Shown here piece by piece: positions 17,028 to 25,203 of a DNA stretch of 62,101 nt. Position numbers and translations under genes: made by a program. The notes under the pieces were generated by a model, which saw only the letters and a list, made by a program, of their open reading frames with translations, had not been told where the DNA came from and did no database searches. The DNA is from Achromobacter pulmonis (GTDB lineage: Bacteria > Pseudomonadota > Gammaproteobacteria > Burkholderiales > Burkholderiaceae_B): contig NZ_POQS01000002.1 in NCBI RefSeq assembly GCF_002885955.2, positions 468,809-530,909 of the forward strand, in the 5' to 3' direction. How positions within the stretch are numbered: the first letter of the stretch is position 1; each line of letters begins with the position of its first letter.

Positions 17028-17936
17028 CTAGTTTGCGGCCGGGACGGCGGCGTCGGCCAGCATCTGTTCGGCGAACATTTCGGCGCTGCGCACCGCCGCC
17101 GCGGTCATGATGTCCAGGTTGCCCGAGTACTTGGGCAGGTAGTCGCCCAGGCCCTCGACCTCCAGGTAGACCGACACGCGCCTGCCGTCGAACACCGGCC
17201 CGTTGACCAGCCGGTAGCCCGGCACGTACTTCTGCACCTCGGCGATCATGGCGTGTACCGACTCGCGAATTCTGTCCTGGTCGGGCTCGGTCTCGGTCAG
17301 GCAATGGACCGTGTCGCGCATGATGAGCGGCGGCTCGGCCGGATTGAGGATGATGATGGCCTTGCCCTTTTTGGCGCCGCCGATGCGTTCCACGGCGCCG
17401 GCCGTGGTGCGGGTGAATTCGTCGATGTTCTTGCGGGTGCCGGGGCCGGCCGAGCGCGACGACACGGTGGCCACGATCTCGCCGTATTCCACTGGCTGCA
17501 CGCGCGAGACGGCGTAGACCATGGGAATGGTGGCCTGGCCGCCGCAGGTGACCATGTTGACGTTGTTGTGCCCGCCGCCCAGCAGGTCCTTGAGGTTGAC
17601 CGGCGGCACGCAGTACGGGCCGATGGCGGCCGGCGTCAGGTCGATGACCTTGACGCCGCGCGCGGTGAGCTTGTCCGAGTTCTCTTTGTGCACATAGGCG
17701 CTGGTGGCGTCGAAAGCGAAGTCGATGCCGTTCTCTTCCAGGTGCGGCAGCAGGCCGTCGACCCCGTCCGAGGTGACGCGCAGGCCCATTTCCCGCGCGC
17801 GCTTGAGCCCGTCGGATTGCGGGTCTATGCCCACCATCCAGACCGGCTCCAGCACCGGGCTGCGCTGGAGCTTGGCCAGCAGGTCGGTGCCGATGTTGCC
17901 CGAGCCGATGATGGCGGCCCGCAGTTTGCGTGACAT
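17028..17936 (-). CDS. Acetaldehyde dehydrogenase (acylating)
   Basis: A 302-residue NAD- and CoA-dependent enzyme that converts acetaldehyde to acetyl-CoA. The Rossmann motif is [20 protein letters not shown], the catalytic Cys is in [16 protein letters not shown] (about residue 130), and [19 protein letters not shown] is the NAD/CoA-contacting segment. It pairs with the downstream aldolase. A 43-bp gap separates it from the upstream TRAP large permease gene, so import and catabolism may share one transcript. Confidence 0.95.
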   Translation of the reverse strand: MSRKLRAAIIGSGNIGTDLLAKLQRSPVLEPVWMVGIDPQSDGLKRAREMGLRVTSDGVDGLLPHLEENGIDFAFDATSAYVHKENSDKLTARGVKVIDLTPAAIGPYCVPPVNLKDLLGGGHNNVNMVTCGGQATIPMVYAVSRVQPVEYGEIVATVSSRSAGPGTRKNIDEFTRTTAGAVERIGGAKKGKAIIILNPAEPPLIMRDTVHCLTETEPDQDRIRESVHAMIAEVQKYVPGYRLVNGPVFDGRRVSVYLEVEGLGDYLPKYSGNLDIMTAAAVRSAEMFAEQMLADAAVPAAN

Positions 17937-17979
17937 GGTTTACTCCTTGATGATTGAACGAAAGAACCGCCGCGCCGCC

Positions 17980-19263
17980 TCAATTGCCCATCAGGCCGAG
18001 CGGCGCCAGGGACAGCCCGGGCACGTAGGTGATCGCCAGCAGGGTGGCGATCATGGCCACGATGAAGGCGATGGAGCCGGCCGCCGCCTTCTCCAGCGCA
18101 ACGCCGCCGATGCGCGCGCCGACGAACAGGTTCACGCCCACCGGCGGGGTGACCATGCCGATCGCCAGGTTGACGATGATCACGATGCCGAAGTGCACCG
18201 GGTCCACGCCCACCGCCGTGACCACCGGCAGCAGAATCGGCGTCAGGATGATGATGGCGGCGATGGTCTCCATGAACATGCCCACGAACAGCAGCAGCGC
18301 GTTGATCAGCAACAGGATGACGATGGGGTTGTCGGTCAGGTGCACGATGTAGTCGGCGATCACGAACGGGATGCGCTCGATCGCCAGCACCCGGCCGAAG
18401 ATGGTCGCGGTGCCGACGATGACGATCACGGTGGCCGAGGTCAGCGCCGATCCGGCGATCACCTGGTACAGCCCCTTGAAGCTCAATTCCTTGTGCACGA
18501 AGGCGCCCACCACGAAGCCGTACAGCACGCCCACGGCGGCGGCCTCGGTCGGCGTGAACACGCCGCCGTAGATGCCGCCCAGGATGATCACCGGCGCCAG
18601 CAGCGCCCACTTGGCGTCCCATACCGCGGCCGCGATCTCGGCGCCGCTGTAGCGCCGCTCCGAACCGCGGTAGCCGTGCTTGCGCGCGCTGAGGTAGGCC
18701 ACCACGATCAGCGCCACGCCGATCAGCAGGCCGGGAATGATGCCGGCCAGGAACATCTTGGTGATCGACACGTTGGCCGACACCGCATAGATGATCATCG
18801 GGATGCTGGGCGGGATGATGATGCCGATGCTGCCGGCCGCGGCGATCAGGCCGACCGAATAGCCCTTGTCGTAGCCCTGCTGGGCCATGGCCGGCAGCAT
18901 GATGCCGCCGATCGCGGCCACCGTGGCCGGCCCCGAGCCGGAGATCGCGGCGAAGAACATGCAGGTGACGATGGCGATGATGGCCAGCCCGCCCGTATAG
19001 CGCCCGAACAGCACGTTGCCCACGTTGAGCAGGCGGCGCGACAGCCCGCCCTGCCCCATCAGGTCGCCGGCCAAAATGAAGAACGGCACTGCCATGAGCG
19101 GGAAGGAATCGATGGAGGTCACCAGCCCCTGGGCGATGTAGCTGCTGCTGACCTTGCCGCTGTAGATCAGCGCGACGGCCGAGGCCAGGCCCAGCGAGAT
19201 GGCGATGGGGACGCTCAGTATCAGGAGCGCCAGGAAGCTGCCGAACAGCAATAGCGAAATCAT
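17980..19263 (-). CDS. dctM: TRAP transporter large permease (DctM)
   Basis: A 427-residue membrane protein with about twelve helices, of the DctM/IT superfamily. Recognisable segments are PLMAVPFFILAGDLMGQGG, ISGSGPATVAAIGGIMLPAM, IIIPPSIPMIIYAVSANVSI and VNLAIGMVTPPVGVNLFVG. With the DctQ and DctP genes upstream it forms a sodium-driven importer for a carboxylate. Its ATG overlaps the dctQ stop (ATGA). Confidence 0.95.
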   Translation of the reverse strand: MISLLLFGSFLALLILSVPIAISLGLASAVALIYSGKVSSSYIAQGLVTSIDSFPLMAVPFFILAGDLMGQGGLSRRLLNVGNVLFGRYTGGLAIIAIVTCMFFAAISGSGPATVAAIGGIMLPAMAQQGYDKGYSVGLIAAAGSIGIIIPPSIPMIIYAVSANVSITKMFLAGIIPGLLIGVALIVVAYLSARKHGYRGSERRYSGAEIAAAVWDAKWALLAPVIILGGIYGGVFTPTEAAAVGVLYGFVVGAFVHKELSFKGLYQVIAGSALTSATVIVIVGTATIFGRVLAIERIPFVIADYIVHLTDNPIVILLLINALLLFVGMFMETIAAIIILTPILLPVVTAVGVDPVHFGIVIIVNLAIGMVTPPVGVNLFVGARIGGVALEKAAAGSIAFIVAMIATLLAITYVPGLSLAPLGLMGN

Positions 19264-19742
19264 GCGCGGCCTCCGTGGCGCAGCGCGCCCAGTTCAACGA
19301 AGATGCTTTGCACCAGCCGGAAGATCACTAGCGCGAAGCCGACGGTGGGCGCCAGGTAGATGACGCCCATCGGCAGGCCCAGCGAGGACGAGGTCTGGCC
19401 GAACTTGAAGATCTTGAGCGTCAGCGCGTAGCCTTCCTTGACCACCATCGCCGCGAACACGATGAAGAGTGCGTGCGACAGGATCACGAAGCCCGCCTTC
19501 AGCCTGCCGGGCAGGCGCGACACCGCCGCCTCCACGCAGATGTGCGCATTGCGCTTGACGGCGTAGCTCACGCCCAGATAGGTGGCCCAGATGAAGCAAT
19601 AGCGCGCCAGTTCCTCCGACCACGCCAGGGAGCTGTCCATGACGTAGCGCATGAACACCTGGGCGCAGATCAGCAGCGACATGGCCGCCAGGAGGAACAC
19701 CGTGAGCACTTCTTCCAGGTGCTTGTCTAGAAATTTCCACAT
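19260..19742 (-). CDS. dctQ: TRAP transporter small permease (DctQ)
   Basis: A 160-residue protein with four membrane helices. The DctQ signature is the region VFMRYVMDSSLAWSEELARYCFIW, followed by LGVSYAVKRNAHICVE. It is translationally coupled to dctM by a four-base overlap. A 123-bp, hairpin-rich gap separates it from dctP upstream. Confidence 0.93.
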   Translation of the reverse strand: MWKFLDKHLEEVLTVFLLAAMSLLICAQVFMRYVMDSSLAWSEELARYCFIWATYLGVSYAVKRNAHICVEAAVSRLPGRLKAGFVILSHALFIVFAAMVVKEGYALTLKIFKFGQTSSSLGLPMGVIYLAPTVGFALVIFRLVQSIFVELGALRHGGRA

Positions 19743-19763
19743 GATTGCGTCGTTCCGAAGACG

Positions 19764-19859
19764 GCCGGCGCGCGGCCGGCCGCGCCGCCGCGATGCGCGG
19801 CGGCGGCTTGGAGGCGCGCTTTGCGCGCGCGTTGGAAGGGTTCCGGCGCCCGGCGCCGG
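19764..19859 (-). other. Four tandem GC hairpins between dctP and dctQ
   Basis: The gap between the dctP stop and dctQ start holds GCCGGC arms (19764-19769/19775-19780), GCCGCCGC with GCGGCGGC (19784-19791/19797-19804), GCGCGC-TTT-GCGCGC (19814-19828) and CCGGCGCC-C-GGCGCCGG (19843-19859). No U-run follows. Comparable stem-loops in other transporter operons stabilise the message for the abundant binding protein relative to the permeases; that role is inferred here. Confidence 0.65.
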
Positions 19860-19865
19860 CCGGGC

Positions 19866-20888
19866 TCAGCCGCCGGTCTTGCCGGTTTCGGCCACGATGC
19901 GGTCGACGATGTCGCCGCCGACCTTCTTCTTCACCATTTCCTGGATGGGACCCATGCGGCTGGAGAACGCCGCCAGCTCTTCGGGCGTGAGGCTGGTGAA
20001 GGTGACCGTGGGCATGGCGGCCTCGGCCTTCTCATCGGCCTTTTGCGCCAGTTCGCGCTGGTAGGCGGTGGTGTCCTTGACGGCCTGCAGGAACGCCTTC
20101 TTGTCGGCGTCGCTGAAGCGCTCGTAGACCTCGGGATTGATCAACAGCGGCCACGGCGAATACACGTGGTTGGTCTTGGTGATGTACTTCTGCACTTCGT
20201 TGAACTTCATGTCGTAGAAGAGGTTGATCGGCCCCTCCTGCGCGTCGAACGTGCCCTGCTGCAGCGCCGTGAACAGTTCGCCGAAGGCCAGCGGCGCGGG
20301 GTTGGCGCCCTCGGCCTTCCAGGCCGCGATGTGCACCTCGTTCTCCATGGTGCGCATCTTCATGCCTTCCAGGTCGGCCGGCGACTTGATCACCTTCTTG
20401 CTGTTGGTCAGCTGGCGAAAGCCGTTTTCCCAGTAGGCCACGCCCTTGATGCCGACCTTGTCCAGGCTGGCCAGCAGGCCCTGCCCGATATCGCCGTCCA
20501 GCACCCGATAGACGCTGGCCCGGTCCTTGAACAGGAACGGGATATCCAGCGCGAAGAATTCCTTGTTGAAGTTGCCCAGCACCGCCGAGGACACGAAGGT
20601 CATGTCCACGTTGCCCAGCTGGATGCTTTCCACCAGTTCGCGTTCGCTGCCGAGCTGCGAATTGGGGAAGATCTCCATCGTGATGCGCCCGTCGGTCTTG
20701 GCCGCGAGTTCCTTGGCCAGGTGTTCCAGGGCCTGGTGGCCGGTGTTGCTGGTGGAGGCGGCGTGGCCCGCCTTGAGCACGATTTTTTCGGCCGCCTGCG
20801 CCCGGCCCGCAAGGCCGGCCGCGCACAGGGTCGTCGCCGCGGCGATGGCCGCAAGCCGGAACAGCTTCGTGGTGATGAGATTCGTCAT
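19866..20888 (-). CDS. dctP: TRAP transporter substrate-binding protein (DctP)
   Basis: A 340-residue periplasmic receptor. The signal peptide runs from MTNLITTKLFRLAAIAAA to about AQAAEKIVLKAGH. Family features are TDGRITMEIFPNSQLGSERE, the carboxylate-binding Arg in LEGMKMRTMENEVH, and FGELFTALQQGTFDAQEGP. It binds an organic acid for import through DctQM. It is first in the operon and divergent from a D-2-hydroxyacid dehydrogenase. A hydroxyacid ligand is suggested by that neighbour and by the downstream aldolase. Confidence 0.95.
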   Translation of the reverse strand: MTNLITTKLFRLAAIAAATTLCAAGLAGRAQAAEKIVLKAGHAASTSNTGHQALEHLAKELAAKTDGRITMEIFPNSQLGSERELVESIQLGNVDMTFVSSAVLGNFNKEFFALDIPFLFKDRASVYRVLDGDIGQGLLASLDKVGIKGVAYWENGFRQLTNSKKVIKSPADLEGMKMRTMENEVHIAAWKAEGANPAPLAFGELFTALQQGTFDAQEGPINLFYDMKFNEVQKYITKTNHVYSPWPLLINPEVYERFSDADKKAFLQAVKDTTAYQRELAQKADEKAEAAMPTVTFTSLTPEELAAFSSRMGPIQEMVKKKVGGDIVDRIVAETGKTGG

Positions 20889-20972
20889 TGGTTTGTCTCC
20901 AACGCTGCGCCGCTCCCGTGGGAGGCGGCATGTTCTTGTTCGGGTGAATCGGGCTGGGAATGCCGTAGGCGC

Positions 20973-20993
20973 ATTCTAGATTGATGCTAGAAT
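20973..20993. promoter_or_regulatory. Inverted-repeat operator in the dctP/dehydrogenase divergent gap
   Basis: ATTCTAG-ATTGATG-CTAGAAT is a perfect 7+7 inverted repeat with a seven-base spacer, in an AT-rich island between two divergent genes. It is well placed for control of both by one regulator. The IclR gene downstream of the dehydrogenase is a candidate; no direct evidence links them. Confidence 0.5.
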
Positions 20994-21015
20994 TTTTTCA
21001 AATAATGATAGATGC

Positions 21016-21030
21016 TCTCAACATATGAGA
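21016..21030. promoter_or_regulatory. Second short inverted repeat in the same gap
   Basis: TCTCA-ACATA-TGAGA is a perfect 5+5 inverted repeat 50 bp upstream of the dehydrogenase ATG. It may be a second regulator site or part of the promoter. Arms are short, so chance occurrence in an AT-rich stretch cannot be excluded. Confidence 0.3.
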
Positions 21031-21080
21031 ATAATGGCCGGACACTCCGGCCATTCCACAACCGAAAGAGGAGTCCCTGC

Positions 21081-22511
21081 ATGAACATTGCGGCATCGGA
21101 AACAGCGTCCGCACCCTGGAACCCTGAAAGCATGCTGGCCGCGCTGCGCGCCGACGCCGGCATCGGCGAAGTGCTGGCGGGCGCCGACATCGAGGCCCGG
21201 TTCCTGAACGACTGGAGCGGCGAGGAAGGCGGCAGGCCGCTGGCCCTGGTGCGTCCGCGCGACACCGCCGAGGTCGCGCGCGTGCTGGCGCTGTGCCACG
21301 CGGGACGCTGCCCGGTGGTGCCGCAAGGCGGGCTGACCGGCCTGGCCGGCGGCGCCACGCCGATCGAAGGCTGCGTGCTCGTCTCGCTGGAACGCATGTC
21401 CGGCGTGGTCGAACTGGACCCCGCCTCGGCCACCATGACCGTGCTGGCCGGCACGCCGCTGCAGGCCGTGCAGGAAGCCGCGCAGGCCGCCGGCTTTCTG
21501 TTCGCGCTGGACCTGGGCGCGCGCGGCTCCTGCCAGATCGGCGGCAACATCGCCACCAATGCCGGCGGCAACCGGGTGATCCGCTACGGCATGGCGCGCG
21601 ACCTGGTGCTGGGGCTGGAAGCCGTGCTGCCCGACGGCACCGTGCTGTCCATGATGAACAAGATGGTCAAGAACAATGCCGGCCCCGACCTGAAGCATCT
21701 GTTCATCGGCACCGAGGGCACGCTGGGCATCGTCACCCAGGCCGTGCTGCGCCTGCATCCGGGCGTCTCGGGCGCGAATACCGCGCTGGTGGCCGCGCCC
21801 GATTTCGGCTCGGCCATCAAGCTGCTGCGCCATGCGCAGCACCGCCTGGGCGGCCGGGTCAGCGCGTTCGAGGTGATGTGGCAGGACTACTATGCCGCGG
21901 CCACCACCGCCGGCGGCATCGCCGCGCCGCTGCCGGCCACGTATCCGCTGTACGTGCTGCTGGACCTGCAGGCGGCCGCGCCCGAAGAGGACGCGGCGTG
22001 CTTCGAGGCGGTACTGGAGCACGCGCTGGCCGAAGGCTGGATCGCCGACGCCGCCATCGCCCAGTCCCACGCGCAGGCCCAGGCCTTCTGGGAACTGCGC
22101 GACGCCATCTCCGAGATGCTGCGCACTTTCGCGCCCACCATCAACTTCGACGTATCCGCGCCCATCTCGCGCATCGAGGAATGCGTGGCCCGGATGCGCC
22201 AGGCGCTGGCGCGCGATTTCCCCGACGTGCGCGCGATCTACTTCGGCCACGTGGGCGACGGCAACGTGCATATCGTGGTGGGGCCGCTGCCGGCCGATGG
22301 CCGCAAGACCGAAGCGCGCATCGAGGCCGCGTTCTACGACATCGTGCGCAGCCTATCGGGATCAGTCTCGGCCGAGCACGGCATCGGGCTGCACAAGCGG
22401 CCGTGGCTGCACTACAGCCGCAATCCGGCGGAGCTGTCGTTGATCGCGGCGATGAAGCGGGCGCTGGACCCGCACGGGATCATGAATCCGGGGAAGATTC
22501 TGGCCGTTTGA
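21081..22511 (+). CDS. FAD-linked D-2-hydroxyacid dehydrogenase (GlcD / D-lactate / D-2-hydroxyglutarate dehydrogenase family)
   Basis: A 476-residue flavoprotein. The PCMH-type FAD domain contains PVVPQGGLTGLAGGATPIEG, GSCQIGGNIATNAGG and FIGTEGTLGIVTQAVLRLHP. The C-terminal cap has the metal and substrate motif YFGHVGDGNVHIVV and SAEHGIGLHKRPWL. It oxidises a D-2-hydroxyacid and donates electrons to a membrane or flavoprotein acceptor. The ATG at 21081 follows GAAAGAGGAG. It is divergent from the TRAP receptor gene, suggesting that the imported compound or a product of it is the substrate. Confidence 0.92.
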   Translation: MNIAASETASAPWNPESMLAALRADAGIGEVLAGADIEARFLNDWSGEEGGRPLALVRPRDTAEVARVLALCHAGRCPVVPQGGLTGLAGGATPIEGCVLVSLERMSGVVELDPASATMTVLAGTPLQAVQEAAQAAGFLFALDLGARGSCQIGGNIATNAGGNRVIRYGMARDLVLGLEAVLPDGTVLSMMNKMVKNNAGPDLKHLFIGTEGTLGIVTQAVLRLHPGVSGANTALVAAPDFGSAIKLLRHAQHRLGGRVSAFEVMWQDYYAAATTAGGIAAPLPATYPLYVLLDLQAAAPEEDAACFEAVLEHALAEGWIADAAIAQSHAQAQAFWELRDAISEMLRTFAPTINFDVSAPISRIEECVARMRQALARDFPDVRAIYFGHVGDGNVHIVVGPLPADGRKTEARIEAAFYDIVRSLSGSVSAEHGIGLHKRPWLHYSRNPAELSLIAAMKRALDPHGIMNPGKILAV

Positions 22512-22534
22512 TAACGGGGCGGTTGGCGGCGGCT

Positions 22535-22676
22535 GATGGGTTTCGCGCGTTCGGCATTCGGGTTTTTCTTCAAAGAATCTCGCGCTACACCCATCCTACG
22601 GCCTGGGCATCGTAGGATGGGTGTAGCGCGAGATTCCGTAAGCAAGAACTCAAATGCCGAACGCGCGAAACCCATC
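22535..22676. repeat. 142-bp palindromic REP pair (BIME-like), copy A
   Basis: Outer arms of 24 bases (22535-22558 and 22653-22676; GATGGGTTTCGCGCGTTCGG... ) and inner arms of 26 bases (22575-22600 and 22611-22636; ...CTACACCCATCCTACG) are perfect inverted repeats around a ten-base centre. The 16-base connecting segments pair imperfectly. Each 66-base half is itself a hairpin because GATGGGT at its outer end pairs with ACCCATC near its inner end. It lies between the convergent 3' ends of the dehydrogenase and the IclR gene, where it may also act as a bidirectional terminator. Confidence 0.9.
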
Positions 22677-22695
22677 ACCCCGCAAAACCCACCGC

Positions 22696-23553
22696 CTACC
22701 CCTGGCTGCTGCCCAGCTCCGCGCTGATCCTGCGGGCCGTCTCGCATACCACCGGCGCCAGCGCCTTCATGCGTTTTTCATCCATGTATTCGAGCGTGCT
22801 GGACACGCTGATCGCGGCGACGGTCTTGCGGCTGCCGTCGCGGATCGGCGCGGCCACGCAACGGATGGACGGCTCGTCCTCGCCGGTGTCGTAGGCGTAG
22901 CCGGCCTGCGCGTAGCCGCGCATCAGCTTGATCCACGCGGACTTGGACACAGGCAGGCGCAGCAGATGGCGCTGCTGTTCGTAGATAGCTTCCCACTCTT
23001 GCTCGCCCGCGTCCAGCAGCAGCGCCTTGCCCACGCCGGTGGAGATCAGCGGCTTGCTGCCGCCGATGCGCGAACTGATCTCGATGGCGCGGCGGCTGGA
23101 TATCTTGTCCAGGTAGATCACCAGGCCGTGGTCCACGGTGGCCAGGTGCACGGTGTCGGAGGTCTTGTCGGCCAGGGCCTGCAGCATGGGGCGCGCGATG
23201 CGCGTCAGCTCCACTTCGGAATACGCGTGAAAGCCGAGCTCCAGCAGCTTGCGGCCCAGCCGGTAGCCGCGCTGCGGGTCGCGCTTGAGGTAGTTGCGCC
23301 GCGCCAGCGCCAGCACGATGCGATGCACCGTGCTGTAGGTCATGCCGGTGTGCTGCGCGATTTCCCCCAGGTCGCCGATGCCGGCGGCGACCGATTCGAT
23401 GATGTCCAGGCCGCGGATCAGCGTCTGGCTGGAACCCGGTTCCGGGCGCGCGGCCTGGTCGTCCGACTTGGCCGCGGACTTGGCCGCTGACTTGGCCGTG
23501 CTGGAGGAGGTCTTTGCTTGCTTCACCTGTTTCACCCTGACGCGGCATGCCAT
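22696..23553 (-). CDS. IclR-family transcriptional regulator
   Basis: A 285-residue regulator. The N-terminal ~45 residues are Lys/Ser/Ala-rich with a repeated AKSAAKSAAKS block, unusual for the family. The winged helix follows (TLIRGLDIIESVAAGIGDLG, then TGMTYSTVHRIVLALARRNY). The ligand-binding domain runs from RKLLELGFHAYSEVELTRIA to the C-terminus, with the typical PLISTGVGKALL and IRCVAAPIRDGSRKTVAAISVS. The ATG at 23553 was chosen; a GTG seven codons downstream is possible. It probably regulates the dehydrogenase/TRAP genes next door. Confidence 0.9.
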   Translation of the reverse strand: MACRVRVKQVKQAKTSSSTAKSAAKSAAKSDDQAARPEPGSSQTLIRGLDIIESVAAGIGDLGEIAQHTGMTYSTVHRIVLALARRNYLKRDPQRGYRLGRKLLELGFHAYSEVELTRIARPMLQALADKTSDTVHLATVDHGLVIYLDKISSRRAIEISSRIGGSKPLISTGVGKALLLDAGEQEWEAIYEQQRHLLRLPVSKSAWIKLMRGYAQAGYAYDTGEDEPSIRCVAAPIRDGSRKTVAAISVSSTLEYMDEKRMKALAPVVCETARRISAELGSSQG

Positions 23554-23621
23554 GCCCGCCGCGCATCCCGTTCGGCCAAGACGCCCTTGCTCGACGATGA
23601 GCGGGCTTGGCCGCCGGTATT

Positions 23622-25181
23622 CTACGGTATTGCAAGCGCCGCGGCGCAGTGCGCGTCGGCGGTTTCGGCCGGCGGGCGATCGCGGTTGAAGTGCGCGCCC
23701 CGGCTCTCGGCGCGGGCGCGCGCCGCGGCCACGATGAGGTCGGCCACCAGCGCCAGATTGCGCAGCTCCAGCATTTCCAGGCTGGCGCCCTCGCGCTCGA
23801 AGCGCGCCTGCATTTCGGCGCGCAGCGCGCCGGTGGTTGCGGCCGCGCGCCGCAGGCCCGCATCGCTGCGCACCACGCCCACGTCGCGGCTCATCACTGC
23901 GCGCAGCTCGTGCCGCAGCCGCGCCAGGTCCGCGGCCGGCGGCGCGACGGCCGCCGCGTCGCCGGCCAGTTCCAGTCCGCCCGCCGGGCCGGACGCCGCG
24001 CCATGCAGCAGGATGTCCCGCGCCGCCGCCCTGCCCGTCACCACGCACTCCAGCAAGGAATTGCTGGCCAGCCGGTTGGCTCCGTGCAGCCCGGTGCAGG
24101 CGGCCTCGCCGACCGCGTACAGCCCCGGCAGATCGCTGCGGCCGGACACGTCGGCGACCACGCCGCCGCAGGTGTAGTGCGCGGCCGGCGCGACGGGAAT
24201 CGGCACGGCGGCCATGTCGATGCCCAGCGCCAGGCAGCGCGCGTGGATGGTGGGAAAGTGCGCGCGCAGGAATTCCGCGGGCTGGTGGCTGATGTCCAGC
24301 TGCACGCAGTCCAGCCCGCGGCCGGACATCTCCGCCTGGATGGCGCGCGCCACGATGTCGCGCGGCGCCAGTTCGGCGCGCGGGTCGTGCGCCGGCATGA
24401 AGCGCTCGCCGCCGGGCAGGCGCAGCAGGCCGCCCTCGCCGCGCACCGCCTCGGAAATCAGGAAACCGTCGGCCTGCGGATGATGCAGGCCGGTGGGATG
24501 GAACTGCGTGAACTCCAGATTGGCGACGCGGCAGCCGGCGCGCCACGCCATGGCGATGCCGTCGCCGGTGGCGGCCGGCGGCGCCGTGGTCGTCCGATAG
24601 ACCTGGCCCGCGCCGCCGCTGGCCAGCACCACGTGCGCGGCGGCGGCGTCGAACACCCGCGCGCCGCGCAGATCCAGCAGGCGCACGCCGCGGCACGCCG
24701 CCGGCGCGCCCGACAGCAGCAGGTCCACGGCGCAATGCCGCTCCAGCAGCGTGATGCCCGGCGTCGCGCGCGCCCGCGCGCCCAGCGCGGCCACGATGGC
24801 GCGGCCGGTGGCGTCGGCCGCGTGCGCGATGCGGCGCTGGCCGTGCCCGCCTTCGCGCGTCAGGTGCAGGCCGCCGGAATCGGCGCTGAACGCCACGCCT
24901 TGTTCGCGCAGCCAGTCGATGGCGCCGCAGGCCTGCCCAATGATGGCGCGGGCTGCGGACGCATCGCACAGCCCCGCGCCCGCCACGAGCGTGTCGCGCA
25001 CGTGCGCCTGCACGCTGTCGCCGGCGGCCAGCGGCGCGGCGATGCCGCCCTGCGCGCGGTTGCTGGCGCTGTCGGCCAGCCCGCCCTTGGACACCAGCGC
25101 GACCCGCCGGCGCGGGGCCAGCTCCAACGCCGCGGCCAGGCCCGCCAACCCGCTGCCGATGATGATGACGTCGAATTCCAT
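23622..25181 (-). CDS. nadB: L-aspartate oxidase NadB
   Basis: A 519-residue flavoenzyme of the succinate dehydrogenase/fumarate reductase flavoprotein family. The dinucleotide motif is VIIIGSGLAGLAAALELAP, then SASNRAQGGIAAPL, the active-site segment EFTQFHPTGLHH, HYTCGGVVADVSGRS and GLHGANRLASNSLLECVVTG. It oxidises aspartate to iminoaspartate for quinolinate synthesis. It follows nadA on the same strand after a 22-bp gap. nadC is not adjacent. Confidence 0.95.
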   Translation of the reverse strand: MEFDVIIIGSGLAGLAAALELAPRRRVALVSKGGLADSASNRAQGGIAAPLAAGDSVQAHVRDTLVAGAGLCDASAARAIIGQACGAIDWLREQGVAFSADSGGLHLTREGGHGQRRIAHAADATGRAIVAALGARARATPGITLLERHCAVDLLLSGAPAACRGVRLLDLRGARVFDAAAAHVVLASGGAGQVYRTTTAPPAATGDGIAMAWRAGCRVANLEFTQFHPTGLHHPQADGFLISEAVRGEGGLLRLPGGERFMPAHDPRAELAPRDIVARAIQAEMSGRGLDCVQLDISHQPAEFLRAHFPTIHARCLALGIDMAAVPIPVAPAAHYTCGGVVADVSGRSDLPGLYAVGEAACTGLHGANRLASNSLLECVVTGRAAARDILLHGAASGPAGGLELAGDAAAVAPPAADLARLRHELRAVMSRDVGVVRSDAGLRRAAATTGALRAEMQARFEREGASLEMLELRNLALVADLIVAAARARAESRGAHFNRDRPPAETADAHCAAALAIP

Positions 25182-25203
25182 GCGCCCGTTCTCCGGTTAG
25201 AAA

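Noticed and set aside
23460..23520. AKSAAKSAAKS block in the IclR N-terminus as a mobile or variable repeat
   Set aside because: Only about three imperfect 12-bp units; too short to claim a functional or variable repeat.
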